From NCBI GenBank assembly GCA_028274465.1, contig CM051456.1, forward strand, positions 78,230,753 through 78,294,752: a stretch of 64,000 nt of DNA, given 5' to 3'. The notes beneath the pieces are model-generated. The model worked only from the letters and a program-made list of their open reading frames with translations. It was not told where the DNA came from and did no database searches. Positions 21,401 through 34,838 of the stretch are shown here, piece after piece (positions within the stretch are counted from its first letter, which is position 1; each line of letters opens with the position of its first letter). Made by a program: the position numbers and the translations under genes. Source of the DNA: Plantago ovata (Eukaryota; Streptophyta; Magnoliopsida; Lamiales; Plantaginaceae).

Positions 21401-22570
21401 TAGCAAAATTGAAGTCCATTCGAATTCTACTTGCGATAGCTGCCTACTATGATTATGAAATCTGGCAGATGGATGTAAAGACAGCCTTCCTCAATGGCAA
21501 CCTTGAGGAAGAGGTCTATATGGTACAGCCGGAAGGTTTATTAGTAAAACCAGGCCAACTGCTGTATGCAAATTACAAGATCCATTTATGTAGATGACAT
21601 TTTGATCATGGGAAACAATGTCTCTATGCTAGAAGAGACTAAAGTTTGGTTATCAAGTACCTTCTCGATGAAGGACTTGGGTGAAGCGAACTACATCCTA
21701 GGGATCAAGATCTTTAGAGATAGATCCAAGAGGATGTTGGGAATGACACAGTCCACCTACATCGACAAAATACTGAAGCGTTATAAGATGGACGACTCAA
21801 AGAGAGGCTTTCTCCCAGCTAGGCATGGGATTGTCTTATCAGTTAAGGATGGTCCTAAAACTGATGAAGAAAGAAATGCAATGAGTCGTGTGCCCTATGC
21901 TTCGGCAGTAGGGTCTATAATGTATGCAATGAATTGCACAAGGCCCGATGTGGCATATGCGCTTAGTGTCACTTGTCGACACCAACAGAATCCAGGAGTA
22001 CCTCACTGGACTGCTGTGAAGAACATTCTTAAGTACCTTAGACGGACTAAAGAGATGTTCTTGGTGTTTGGTGGAGAACCAGAATTAAAGATGTCTGGGT
22101 ATGTCGACGCTGGATTTGAATCAGATCCTGATGACTTTAAGTCACAGACAGGATACGTATTCAAATTGAACGGAGGAGCTGTCTGTTGGAAGAGTTCTAA
22201 GCAAGCCACGGTTGCTGACTCATCCACAGAGCCGAGTACATTGCTGCATCAGAAGCATCGAAAGAAGCTGTCTGGATTTCAGAGTTCTTGAAGGAATTGA
22301 GGGTTGTTCCTGCTCCTAGTCCAATAACGATTTATTGTGACAATACGGGCGCCGTCGCTCAAGCTGGGAGCCTAGATCTACAAACAAGAACAAACATGTA
22401 CTTAGAAAATATCACGTTATACGTGAGATTATAGATAGAGGAGAAGTTAGTATAGAACGTGTCTCAACCACGGACAACGTGGCAGATCCTTTCACCAAGG
22501 TCTTATCAGTGGAAGTCCACTTAGACATTATGCTAATCTGGGCATTAGGCATAAAGGTGACTGGCTCTAG
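18500..22570 (+). pseudogene. Copia B gag-pol, internal copy 1
   Basis: Starts ATGGCGAGAATC (MARISLRAVLEKQILTGPN), the copia gag N-terminus. Then come the CCHC knuckle CLFCKQKGHWKKDC (about 19,284), protease-like WVLDTACGSHICNN, the GAG-pre-integrase H/C region, integrase core ([15 protein letters not shown]), RT ([30 protein letters not shown]) and RNase H. Lesions shared with copy 2: TAG in integrase (20,299-20,301), a one-base loss near 20,662, TAG before the RT (21,184-21,186), an in-frame 46-codon RT deletion at about 21,586 and a frameshift at about 22,364. Private lesions: TGA at 18,838-18,840 and about eight one-base losses in short homopolymers (for example near 18,645, 19,761, 20,053, 20,248 and 22,229). 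Confidence 0.92.
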
Positions 22571-22584
22571 TCCAAGTGGGAGAT
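22571..22584 (+). promoter_or_regulatory. Polypurine tract of B, copy 1
   Basis: TCCAAGTGGGAGAT immediately before the TGATAG of the following LTR. Confidence 0.85.
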
Positions 22585-23053
22585 TGATAGTGTATATGTC
22601 CTAGAGACAGTCCTTACTAAGGGCATGTGCCCTTGTAAGAGGATATATATGTACTATTACACAGGTCAACGTATATAATATGTTTTGTTTCATTTTATAC
22701 TGTTGAGTATTGCTTTCATATTTATATTACACCAGGCATGCAGCATGTCATATCTATATTTTTGTCTGTATTGATACTGAACATGTCCCCTCGGATAGAT
22801 GACCGATCACACAGTTAGTGGGAGCTATGTGAGTTTATCATCTATCCCAAACTCTCCCTAGTCGAGGTTCATCTCGGATGTGGGGGTCTGAATGAACCTG
22901 ACAAGACTAGTATGCGTGGAGGTTATACTTGTTGAGAAGTGTGAGCCGATCCCACGGCCACGGAACGGAGTTTGGACATCAAGGAACGTTCCCATAACTG
23001 CGCATAGTTGTCGAAGAAGCTTTTATCGAACAAGGAAGTACCCCCGGACACTC
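22585..23053 (+). repeat. Partial LTR of B ending at the assembly gap
   Basis: The first 469 bases of an LTR. It matches the start of the other LTRs but with an unusual density of one-base losses, increasing toward the gap (for example TTGTTGAGAAGTG for TTGTTGGAGCAAGTG). This fits low-quality sequence at a contig end. Confidence 0.85.
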
Positions 23054-23153
23054 NNNNNNNNNNNNNNNNNNNNNNNNNNNNNNNNNNNNNNNNNNNNNNN
23101 NNNNNNNNNNNNNNNNNNNNNNNNNNNNNNNNNNNNNNNNNNNNNNNNNNNNN
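23054..23153. other. Assembly gap, exactly 100 N
   Basis: A run of exactly 100 N, the conventional length for a gap of unknown size. The expected remainder of the LTR (about 1.6 kb), PBS and first leader bases are absent on the right side. Any open frame crossing it is meaningless. Confidence 0.99.
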
Positions 23154-24533
23154 GCCCGGGGCGCCGGGCGCCTGCCCCCGCGGCGCCGGTCACCGCGTGC
23201 CCGCCGGCCGGGCGCCGCGGGGCCGGGGCACCGGGGGGCCGGGACGGTCCCGTCCCACGTTTTATAAAAAAAAAATTATTATATTCGGGTTGGACCCAAA
23301 ATCGAATTTTGGAAAGTTTGAGATTGATTTTATATTTGGAAATAAATATGATTTATTGTAATTGTTTTTAAACTAGAGGCGTTAAATTAATTAGTAGAAA
23401 GTTAAAGGGCTTATTTTAATTTATCAATTTATTGTTTATTGCAAATTAGGTCCTTCTACTTTGAATTTTAGATTTAACACCTCTAAGGTTTTTAAAATTA
23501 CAATTAAGTCCTTCGGGTTTTCGAAAATGGCTACTTGGTCATAGAATTCGAATTTCAATCTAGTCCAATTTTCAATTATTTCATAGAGATTAAGTATGGG
23601 ATTATAATTTTCATAATGAAATTATGAAGTCATTGTCATCCACATAGGCTACTACTTGTTTTCAATTGCTCAATATGCTATTGTTTGACAATGCATGTTT
23701 AAATACCATGTTTTACATTCCGTTCGACCGCTATGCATGCGAGGGTAGGCGGCGCCCTCTTATGTCGGACCGCATATTTATGTATGGTAGGCGGCACCCA
23801 TTATATGCTTGACCGCGTTTAGAACTAGAATGGGATAGGCGGCATCCATTACGTGTAGACCGTTCGATCGGAGTAGGCGGCGCCCCTATTTGTTTTTTGG
23901 AGTGACTGAAACAAGCCTCAGCTACAAGCCCAACCATATAAGTACGAAATACATATATATATATCTATATATATATATATACTATATATATTATCTATAT
24001 ATATATATATCATATATATCTAAGCTATATATATCTTATGAGTAGCTTTCATATATTTTCCGAGATGCTTTCTTTATTTTGAACTTTCATTGCGTTTTCT
24101 TGTTTGGCGACCTCGTCTTACAAGACTCGCAGTAATCGTCAGATTAGAGTAAGCCTATGGTTATGACTTACTGCATATTGTATCTAGCGACCTCGATAGG
24201 TGCAATATGTAGGGCATCGGGTTAAATTAGATTTAACAACCAAGAGTTGCGTGACGCAATTGGATAGTCTTACTAGTCCTACCGGTCATATTATGCTATG
24301 CGACCAGCCCCCGTTGGAGTATGGCATAATATGGATTTGGATCTTGGCCACTACGGTAACTTGTTGGACATTACCCGTATGTTGTGTTGTGGGGGCAAGC
24401 ATATGTGAAAATAGTGGGAGCTAAACAGCTAAAGGACCTTGTTGTTTAGTTATGTTGACTGTGTATTTAGAAATAATATTTCAATAGTTGATTTATTATT
24501 TTCGTTCTATATTATTTCTCCTTGGATATTAGA
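23154..24533 (+). other. Copia B leader, copy 2
   Basis: Begins inside the GC island (equivalent to about 17,079 in copy 1) and repeats the AGGCGGC hairpin array (about 23,745-23,890), the AT microsatellite and the leader hairpins (24,287-24,333). The stretch up to about 24,060 has many small deletions relative to copy 1, mirroring the error pattern on the other side of the gap. After that the match becomes nearly perfect. Confidence 0.85.
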
Positions 24534-27500
24534 ATGGCGAGTATCTCGCTCCGTGCTGTCTTGGAGAAGCAAATTTTAACCGGACCAAACTTCCTAGATT
24601 GGATCAGGAATATACGTTTGGTGCTGAGGTACGAAAGATTGAGTACGTCTTGGACGAGGTCATTCCCGTGTGCCCCGAAAATCAGACTGCCGATCAGGTT
24701 GCTGCTTGGAATCAAGCCAACAAGGCAAGGTCTGATAAGCATCTTGAGGATGCTAAGTCCGCGCAGTGTATTATGCTGGCGGCAATGAGCAATGAGCTGC
24801 AGAGGCAACATGAAAGCATGTTGCCGTATGAGATGTTGAAACATCTTGAGTCGCTCTTTAAGACGACAGCTAGAAGTGTTGAATTTGATTTGATCAAAGA
24901 CATACACAGGTGCAAGCTCAGTGAAGGAGGGAACATGTCTGAGCATGTTCTCAAAATGATTGGTCTCTTTGAAAAGCTTGCCAATGCGGCGTTAAGCTAG
25001 AGAACAAGATCATGGTGATCTTGTCCTTCAATCATTGCCGAGTTCGTATTCGCAGTTCATCATTAATTACACGATGAATGCGAAAGACGTCACACTGCCT
25101 GAACTTCATAATCTGCTGAAGACATATGATCAAACTCTTCCTAAGAAGGAAAAGTCGATCATGCTTGTTGGGCAACCGTTTAAACTCGAACCCGAAAAGT
25201 AAAGGTGCTAAGGGTAAGGGAAAGTCGGGAGCCAAGGCTAACACTTGGAGTGATAAGCCTAAGCGTCCGAACCAGAAAAGGAAGTTCAAGAGAAGCGGAA
25301 CGGTGCGCACAGATGAATGTCTTTTCTGTAAGCAGAAAGGACATTGGAAGAAAGATTGCCCTAAGGTTAGGGCAGATCAGGCCAAGAAGTCATCAGCTTC
25401 TGGCTCAGGTATGTTTGTTATTGAAATGAACATGACTACTTTTGACTCCAATGGTTGGGTATTAGATACAGCCTGTGGCTCACACATTTGTAATAATGTG
25501 CAGGGGCTAATTGATCACAGGCTAGTCAAGCGAGGTGAAATCGACTTGCATGTTGGGAACGGCAATCCAGTTGAAGCCAAACGCGTTGGACGCAGCAAGA
25601 TAGATTTACCTTCGGGACAATGTTTAGAACTTGATAATGTTTATTTTGTTCCATCCATTGTCAGAAATATTATTTCCATTCCATTGTTAGACAATATGGG
25701 TTTTTCCTTTCGATTTGCGAATAATACTTGTTATTTTTCATTAAATGATCAGTATTATGGAAAGGCTCGCTTGGTGAATGGTTTATATATTTTTCAAAGT
25801 AGTCAACCTTTATTTCAAATACATAACAAACAACCGTCTTCAAGTAAGAAGAATAATCCATCTTATCTACGGCATTGTAGGCTAGGCCATATCAATGAAA
25901 CACGGATTCAAAGACTAAGGAAGTTGGACTACTTAGAACCATTTGATTTCGAATCATATGGTACATGTGAATCTTGTGTTAAGGGTAAGATGACGAACAA
26001 ACCTTTTGTTGGACAAGGTGTTCATGTCACTCGCTGCTTAGAGCTCATACATACCGATGTATGTGGACCGTTTAAAGTCCATGCGCGTGGGGGTTATCCT
26101 TACTTCGTTACCTTTACTGACGATTTCTCAAGGTATGGATATATCTTTCTTATGAAGAATAAATCCGAGACCTTTGGGAAATTCAAGGAGTTTAGGAATG
26201 AGGTCGAGAATGAATTGAACCTAAGGATAGTCACTCTTCGATCGGATCGAGGAGGTGAATACCTTAGTGAAGAATTTATCGATTACTTGAAGGAAAATGG
26301 GATTCAATCGCAATGGACTCCTCCTGGAACACCATAGTTAAACGGTGTGTCTGAGAGGAGGAATCGAACCCTGTTAGACATGGTAAGATCAATGATTGGA
26401 TTCTCGACTCTTCCAAAGTATCTGTGGGGATATGCACTGCAAACTGCAATCTACATTCTGAACCGTGTACCATGTAAATCAGTGGAGAAAACTCCTTATG
26501 AGTTATGGAAGGGAAAGAAGCCTTCATTAGGCTATCTTAGACCTTGGGCTGTCCTGCGATAGTCAAGCTGATGCTCACTGATAAGTTAGATGCCAAGGGT
26601 GTCAAAGTATATTTCATAGGCTATCCTCGTCAGACGAGAGGCTATGAATTCTATCATGCTGAAGATCACAAGGTGATCGTGTCTAGAAACGTGAAGTTTT
26701 AGAAGCTGAATACCTCGAAGAAGAGAGGTTAGATGATATGATAGAACTTGAAGAAATTCAAGACTTTGACACGCGCGAACATGAGGTCTTTAGATCTTCT
26801 GATTTGGACTCAAGTTCAGTGGGAGCTTTCGAAGCAGACAAGGGTGATGATATGACACTTGCTAGGCATGTCATAGTCAGTGGGAGTCCTGTGATTAGAT
26901 CAACAGTTGAAACCAAACCTGTAGAACCCGTTGTCAACCAACCTGTGCAACAAGTTGCACAAGAGCAGCCTCCCGCAAGGGAACAGGGCCGCGCCCAACG
27001 ACCAGCTGCATCAGTACCCACTGATAATGTTCGTGTTACACGAAGCCAGAAAGAAAAGCACCAGAACAAGTCGAGCTCCGTAGGTCGAAGAGGATCCTTA
27101 GAGGACCTCAGAAGCAAAGCCTTATGATAGAAGACATCAGTGAACTTGATGTCGGTTTATCAGATCGGGAAGATCCCGAGACCTACAAAGAGGCAATAAT
27201 TGATATTGACTCAGACAAATAGCAAGAGGCCATGGAATTAGAAATGGATTCAATGTACCAGAATCAAGTTTGGAACTTGGTAGACTTGCCCCAAGGGGTT
27301 AGACCAATTGGGTGCAAATGGGTCTTTAAACGAAAGACAGATGCCGATGGCAAGGTACAGACGCACAAAGCTAGGCTTGTGGCAAAAGGCTACACGCAAA
27401 GGTATGGCATCGATTACGATGAAACCTTTTCACCAGTAGCAAAATTGAAGTCCATTCGAATTCTACTTGCGATAGCTGCCTACTATGATTATGAAATCTG

Positions 27501-28608
27501 GCAGATGGATGTAAAGACAGCCTTCCTCAATGGCAACCTTGAGGAAGAGGTCTATATGGTACAGCCGGAAGGTTTTATTAGTAAAACCAGGCCAACTGCT
27601 GTATGCAAATTACAAAGATCCATTTATGTAGATGACATTTTGATCATGGGAAACAATGTCTCTATGCTAGAAGAGACTAAAGTTTGGTTATCAAGTACCT
27701 TCTCGATGAAGGACTTGGGTGAAGCAAACTACATCCTAGGGATCAAGATCTTTAGATATAGATCCAAGAGGATGTTGGGAATGACACAGTCCACCTACAT
27801 CGACAAAATACTGAAGCGTTATAAGATGGACGACTCAAAGAGAGGCTTTCTCCCAGCTAGGCATGGGATTGTCTTATCAGTTAAGGATGGTCCTAAAACT
27901 GATAAAGAAAGAAATGCAATGAGTCGTGTACCCTATGCTTCGGCAGTAGGGTCTATAATGTATGCAATGAATTGCACAAGGCCCGATGTGGCATATGCGC
28001 TTAGTGTCACTTGTCGGCACCAACAGAATCCAGGAGTACCTCACTGGACTGCTGTGAAGAACATTCTTAAGTACCTTAGACGGACTAAAGAGATGTTCTT
28101 GGTGTTTGGTGGAGAACCAGAATTGAAGATGTCTGGGTATGTCGACGCTGGATTTGAATCAGATCCTGATGACTTTAAGTCACAGACAGGATACGTATTC
28201 AAATTGAACGGAGGAGCTGTCTGTTGGAAGAGTTCTAAGCAAGCCACGGTTTCTGACTCATCCACAGAGGCCGAGTACATTGCTGCATCAGAAGCATCGA
28301 AAGAAGCTGTCTGGATTTCAGAGTTCTTGAAGGAATTGAGGGTTGTTCCTGCTCCTAGTCCAATAACGATTTATTGTGACAATACGGGCGCCGTCGCTCA
28401 AGCTGGGAGCCTAGATCTACAAACAAGAACAAACATGTACTTAGAAAATATCACGTTATACGTGAGATCATAGATAGAGGAGAAGTTAGTATAGAACGTG
28501 TCTCAACCACGGACAACGTGGCAGATCCTTTCACCAAGGTCTTATCAGTGGAAGTCCACTTAAGACATTATGCTAATCTGGGCATTAGGCATAAAGGTGA
28601 CTGGCTCT
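24534..28608 (+). pseudogene. Copia B gag-pol, internal copy 2
   Basis: Same domains as copy 1. Open blocks: gag (24,599-25,000, after one-base losses near 24,632 and 24,988), gag C-terminus through integrase (25,126-26,337, 403 codons, with CCHC knuckle, WVLDTACGSH, HCRLGHIN and the DDE-type HTDVCGP and RSDRGGEY), and RT-RNase H (27,232-28,473, 413 codons). It carries the shared lesions: TAG at 26,335-26,337, TAG at 27,220-27,222, the in-frame loss of 46 RT codons just before YVDD (27,622) and the frameshift near 28,401. It lacks several private one-base losses of copy 1 and has its own (near 25,020, 25,180 and 26,547). The RT deletion removes the YGLKQ..SW block, so no active enzyme is expected. 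Confidence 0.92.
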
Positions 28609-28610
28609 AG

Positions 28611-28624
28611 TCCAAGTGGGAGAT
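28611..28624 (+). promoter_or_regulatory. Polypurine tract of B, copy 2
   Basis: TCCAAGTGGGAGAT directly before the 3' LTR. Confidence 0.85.
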
Positions 28625-30711
28625 TGATAGTGTATATGTCTTAGAGACAGTCCTTACTAAGGGCATGGTGCCCTTGTAGAGGATATATATGTACTATTAC
28701 ACAGGTCAACGTAATATAATATATGTTTGTTTCATTTTACTGTTGAGTATTGCTTTCATATTTATATTACACCAGGCTGCAGCATGTCATATCTATATTG
28801 TTGTCTGTATTGATACTGAACATGTCCCCTCGGATAGATGACCGATCACACAGTTAGTGGGAGCTATGTGAGTTATCATCTATCCCAAACTCTCCCTAGT
28901 CGTGGTACATCTCGGATGTGGGGGTCTGAATGAACCTGACAAGACTAGTATGCGTGGAGGTTATACTTGTTGGAGCAAGTGTGAGCCGATCCCACGGCCA
29001 CGGAACGGATTGTTGGACAATCAAGGAACGTTCCCATAACTGCGCATAGTTGTTCGAAGAAGCTTTATCGAACAATGGAAGTACCCACCGGACACTCTCA
29101 TCGATGTATACTCTACACCGACGTGTCTATGGGAACCGGTGAGTTGTCGAAGTGATGCCATTCGTCCTTTGCACTTACAGGACTTTATCATCACATTTGT
29201 TGCTCCATATCCTTGGTGGACCCGTCGATGTCAGCTCTGAATAAGCAGTTGACCTAAGACACGATCCAGGATTATGGCTAATTACAAATGGGGGTGATAA
29301 GTGATTCTGTGAAGGATTCATCTCTCAAGTGTAGCACAGGAGAGCACTGCTCGTAGTCTGCATAGTTGTGTTGGTAAAGTCACTGGCCAGTGCAAATGAT
29401 ATATTATGATGGTCATAAGTATATCTTAACCAAACAACTCCCTGAGACGCCCGTGGATGTATTATTGGGATAGACACTTCATCGATCCTAGATACATCCG
29501 AGCAAGTCAGATGAAGGGACGTTACCAGCGCGACAGGCTTCGCAACGAAAGGGTTAGCTTTGAGAAACCTCTCAAACGTCCTCACGTATTAATATTGCAA
29601 ATGGAACCGTCTAGGAATTCCATGTTGCCTAGTCTAGGACTTGCTTAATACGGTGAGGCCCTATGGGTCACACTATGTGGTGATTCAGCCTATCAGAATA
29701 TCCTTGAAGATGGAATCGCAACTAATTTGGAATTAATTGTGATTCATGGATTATAATTAATTTGGAATTAATTATAATAATTGGTGGCTCAATTAATTAT
29801 TTGGAATTATTAATTGAATTGGCTAATTAATTGTATTTTATGTAAATACAATTAAAGATTATATTTTGGAAATATAATGGAGGTTTGACTGTAAAGGATA
29901 TGTTAATTTAGAATTAACATATGCACTTGGGCAAAATCTACTTGGAGTTTGGATTGCCTTAGAAATATATGTGGGTCCCAAAAGTGGGACCCACGTCCCG
30001 TAGGACAGGCGCGCGCGCGCGTGGCAGGGTAGGGGAAGGAGTTCGACTCCTTCCCCTATTAGAAGTCCAAGGGATAAGTTAGATTTTCCTGATTGAGTTT
30101 TGATTTGATTGGGAATGAATCTAGACTTGATATTGGTTTACTTGTGCGATAAGAATTAGATTCTTATTCCTTTACGAAGTCTAATTGCTTATGCTTTAGG
30201 CTTCTATAGACTACTATATATAGTGGACTATTAGAGAGAGTTTTACACACGATTTGAGACACAGTTTCAGACATAGACTTTCACAGTCTTCCTACCCAGT
30301 TTTCTTAGAGAAAATAAAAACTCTCCCCTCCTCCCCTTAGCCACACGCGCGCGCACACCGCCACCGGAGGGAATTGCCGCCCAGTCTTCTTGGTCACATA
30401 AAGAATATCCTAGCATTCTTCCGTTAGGCTGTTCATCCGTGGATACCAAGGTTGAGGTTCTAGGAGCTGGAAACTAACTCTTATTGTCTTGCAGATATAC
30501 AGAGTATTGTAGATATCTTCGACTTCGACGAAGGAGAAGATACACCGGATTATTACGAAGACTTGGAAGCTGCTTTGGAAGTAAGGTTAGTCTTCTAATT
30601 GACGTGTTTATATATATACGACATATGCATAATCAATTAACCAGTATGTTAAGAAATTTTTTAAAATTCCGCTGCGTACCCTAGGGGTAACTCTGACCAT
30701 ATTTTCTTACA
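28625..30711 (+). repeat. 3' LTR of copia B
   Basis: 2,087 bp, TGATAG..TTACA, then TSD TTTAC (30,712-30,716). It contains the TATA-like CTATATATAG (30,214-30,223), the hairpin-CG-hairpin cassette (about 29,970-30,058) and the acidic micro-frame from 30,494 (here DIFDFDEGEDTPDYYEDL). Confidence 0.95.
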
Positions 30712-33689
30712 TTTACATCCATCTGCCAGATCTCATAATCATAGAAGGCAACTATCACAAGTAGAATTCGAATGGACTTCAATTATGCTACGGGTGAAAA
30801 GGTTTCATCGTAATCGATGCCATACCTTTGCGTGTAGCCTTTCGCCACAAGTCTAGCCTTGTGCGTTTGTACCTTGCCATCGGCATCTGTCTTTCGTTTA
30901 AAGACCCATTTGCACCCAATAGGTCTAACCCCTTGGGGCAAGTCTACCAAGCTCCAAACTTGGTTCAGGTACATGGAGTCCATTTCCAATTCCATGGCCT
31001 CTTGCCATTTGTCTGAGTCAATATCATTTATTGACTCTTTGTAGGTCTCGGGGTCTTCCCGATCTGATAAGCCTACATCAAGTTCACTGATGTCTTCTAT
31101 CATAAGGCTTTGCTTCTGAGGTCCTTTTGGGATCCTCTTCGACCTACGGAGCTCGATTGGTGCTTCTGTCGGCGTTTCTGGTGCTTTTCTTTTCTGGCTT
31201 CGTGTAACACGAACATTATCAATGGGCACTGATGCAGCCGGTTGCGCGCTGCGACCCTGTTCCCTAGCGGGAGGCTGCTCTTGTGCAACTTGTTGCACAT
31301 GTTGATTGACAACGGGTTCTTTTGGTGTGGTTTCAACTGTTGATCTAATCACAGGACTCCCACTGACTATGACATGCCTAGAAAGTGTCAGATCATTACC
31401 CTTGTCTGCTTCGAAAGCTCCCACTGAACTTGAGTCCAAATCAGAAGATTTAGAGAACTCATGTTCGCGCGTGTCAAAGTCATGAATTTCTTCAAGTTCT
31501 ATCATATCATCTAACCTCTCTTCTTCGAGGTATTCTGCTTCTAAAAACTTGACGTTTCTACATACTATCACCTTGTGATCTTCAGCATGATAGAATTCAT
31601 AGCCTCTCGTCTGACGAGGATAGCCTATGAAATATACTTTGACACCCTTGGCATCTAACTTATCAGTGAGCATCAGTTTGACTATCGCAGGACAGCCCCA
31701 AGGTCTAAGATAGCCCAGTGAGGGCTTCTTTCCTTTCCATAACTCATAAGGAGTTTTCTCCACTGATTTAGATGGTACACGATTCAGAATGTAGATTGCA
31801 GTTTGCAGAGCATATCCCCATAGATATTTTGGAAGAGTCGAGAATAACAGGGCTCGATTTCTTCTCCCAAACACACCATTTAATTGTGGTGTTCCAGGAG
31901 GGGTCCATTGCAATTGAATTTCATTCTCCTTCAAGTAGTCGATAAATTCTTCACTAAGGTATTCACCTCCTCGATCTGATCGAAGAGTGACTATCCTTAG
32001 GTTCAATTCATTCTCGACCTCATTCCTAAACTCCTTGAATTTCCCAAAGGTCTCAGATTTATTCTTCAAAAGATAAATATATCCATACCTTGAGAAATCT
32101 TCAGTAAAGGTAACGAAGTAAGGATAACCTCCATGTGCTTGGACTTTAAAAGGTCCACATACATCGGTATGTATGAGCTCTAAGCAGCGAGTGGCACGAA
32201 CACCTTGTCCAACAAAAGGTTTGTTCGTCATCTTACCCTTAACACATGACTCGCATGTACCATATGATTCAAAATCAAATGGTTCTAAGTAGTCCAACTT
32301 CCTTAGTCTTTGAATCCGTGTTTCATTGATATGGTCTAGCCGAGAATGTCATAGATAAGATGGATTATTCTTCCTACTTGAAGACGGTTGCTTGTTATGT
32401 ATTTGAAATAAAGGTAGACTACTTTGCAAAATATATAAACCATTCACTAAGCGATCCTTTCCATAATACTGGTCATTTAACGAAAAATAACAAGTATTAT
32501 TAGCAAATCGAAAGGAAAAACCCAAATTGTCCAACAATGGAATGGAAATAATATTTCTGACAATGGATGGAACAAAATAAACGTTATCAAGTTCTAAACA
32601 TTGTCCTGATGGTAAATCTATCTTGCAGTGTACAACGCGTTTGGCTTCAACTGGATTGCCGTTCCCAACATGCAAGTCGATTTCACCTTGCTTGACTAGC
32701 TTGTGTTCAATTAGCCCCCGCACATTATTACAAATGTGTGAGCCACAGGCTGTATCTAATACCCAACCATTGGAGTCAAAAGTAGTCATGTTCATTTCAA
32801 TAACAAACATACCTGAGCTAGAAGTCGGCGGCTTCTTAGCTTGATCTGCCCTTAGCTTAGGGCAATCTTTCTTCCAATGCCCTTTCTGCTTACAGAAAAG
32901 ACATTCATCTGTGCGTACCGTTCCGCTCCTCTTGAACTTCCTTTTCTGGTTAAGACGCTTAGGCCTATCACTCGAAGTGTTAGCCTTGGCTCCCGACTTT
33001 CCCTTACCCTTAGCACCTTTGTTTCTCGGGTTTGGGTTAGACGGTTGCCCAACATACTTGATCGATTTCTCCTTCTTAGGAAGAGTTTGATCATATGTCT
33101 TCAGCAGATTATGGAGCTCGGGCAGTGTAACCTCCTTCGCATTCATGGTGTAGTTAATGATGAACTGCGAATACGAACTCGACAATGATTGAAGGACAAA
33201 GATCACCATGATCTTATTTTCCAGCTTGACACCGGCATCGGCAAGCTTCACAAGGAGACCATTCATCTTGAGAACATGTTCAGACATGTTCCCTCCTTCA
33301 TTGAGCTTGCATCTGTGTATCTCTTTGATCAAATCAAATTCAACACTTCTGGCTGTCGTCTTAAAGAGAGACTCAAGATGCTTCAGCATCTCATACGGCA
33401 ACATGCTTTCATGTTGTCTCTGCAGCTCATTGCTCATTGCCGCCAGCATAATACACTACACGGATCTAGCATCCTCATGATGCTTATCAGACTTTGCCTT
33501 GTTGGCTTGATTCCAGGCAGCAACTTGATCGGCAGTCTGATTCTCGGGACACACGGAATTAGCCTCGTCCAAGACGTACTCAATCCTTTCGTACCTCAGC
33601 ACCAAACGTATATTCCTGATCAAATCTAGGAAGTTTGGTCCGGTCAAAATTTGCTTCTCTAAGACAGCACGGAGCGATATACTCGCCAT
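30712..33689 (-). pseudogene. Copia A gag-pol, N-terminal part (gag to RT)
   Basis: Starts ATGGCGAGTATATCG at 33,689 (MASISLRAVLEKQILTGPN) and is essentially one frame to B's insertion point. It is broken by TAG where B has a CAG codon (33,456-33,458), TGA where B has a CGG codon (about 32,346, inside YL.HCRLGH) and TAA in the RT (about 30,780). It contains [58 protein letters not shown] and [20 protein letters not shown]. Integrase keeps the glutamine codon that is TAG in B. The rest of RT and RNase H lies at 13,469-14,706, beyond element B. Confidence 0.93.
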
Positions 33690-34824
33690 TTTGGTTTTCC
33701 CAAGGAGAAATAGTATAGACCGAAAATAATAAATCAACTATTGAAATACTATTTCTAAATACACAGTCAACATAACTAAACAACAAGGTCCTTTAGCTGT
33801 TTAGCTTCCACTATTTTCACATATGCTTTCCCCCAAAACAAACATACGGGTAATGTCCAACAAGTTACCGTAGTGGCCAAGATCCAAATCCATACTATGC
33901 TATACTCCAACGGGGGCTGGTCGCATAACATAATATGACCGGTAGGACTATCCAATTGCGTCACGCAACTCTTGGGTGTTAAATCTAATTTAACATGATG
34001 CTCTACATATTGTACCTATCGAGGTCGCTAGATACAATATGCAGTAAGTTATAACCATAGGCTTACTCTAATCTGACGATCACTGCGAGTCTGCAAGACG
34101 AGGTCGCCAATACAGGGAAACGCAATGAAAGTTCAGAATTAAAGCACCCCATGGAAAGCATCTCATAAACACATACGTGTACATATTTCTGCACTTATAT
34201 TGGTTGGGGCTTGTAGCTTGAGGGTTGTTATCAGTCATCTACAAACAAATAAGGGCGCCGCCTACCCATCATGCATGAGCGGTCTACAAGTAATGGATGT
34301 CGCCTATCCATTCTAGTTCGAAAACCCGAAGGACTCAATTCTAAGTTTCGAAACCTTGGAGGTGTTAAATATAAAATTCAAAAGTAGAAGGACTTATTTG
34401 TAATAAACAATAAATTGATAAATCATAAATAAGCCCCTCAACTTTATACTAATTAAATTTAACCCCTCTAGTTAACAATAATTACAATTAAATCATATTT
34501 ATATTCCAAATATAAAATTCAATCCTCAAAATTTCTAAAATTCGATTTTGGGTCCAACCCGAAAAATATATATATATTATATACGGGGACGGGACCGAGT
34601 CCCGTTTCCTAGGGTGCCTGCGGCCGCAGGCGCCCGGCGCCTGCCGCACGCAGGCGGCGTACATATATATATAATAAAATTTTTATTTTTTTTTGAAAAA
34701 TATAAACTCTAAATTTATATAAAAACAAAACTTTTGAAAATCGAATTAATCATAGAATCAATTGCATCCACATAAACTACAAAATCACATAACATATATA
34801 TGTATATGCATAATCAATTAACCT
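33690..34824 (-). other. Copia A leader between PBS and gag
   Basis: About 1.1 kb, shorter than in B. On the minus strand it holds the GC island (about 34,585-34,660), two AGGCGRC hairpins (about 34,254-34,315) and the conserved leader stems (33,891-33,937 and neighbours). It lacks the long AT microsatellite. Having two hairpin units against four in B indicates copy-number change within the family. Confidence 0.8.
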
Positions 34825-34837
34825 GGCTCTGATACAA
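34825..34837 (-). promoter_or_regulatory. Primer-binding site of copia A, one substitution
   Basis: The minus strand reads TTGTATCAGAGCC, where B has TGGTATCAGAGCC: a single change from the initiator tRNA-Met complement. It directly follows the 5' LTR end. Confidence 0.85.
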
Positions 34838-34838
34838 C

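Noticed and set aside
22892..23371. Open frames of 117-159 codons across the gap
   Set aside because: They run through 100 N and translate LTR and GC-island leader sequence; not coding.
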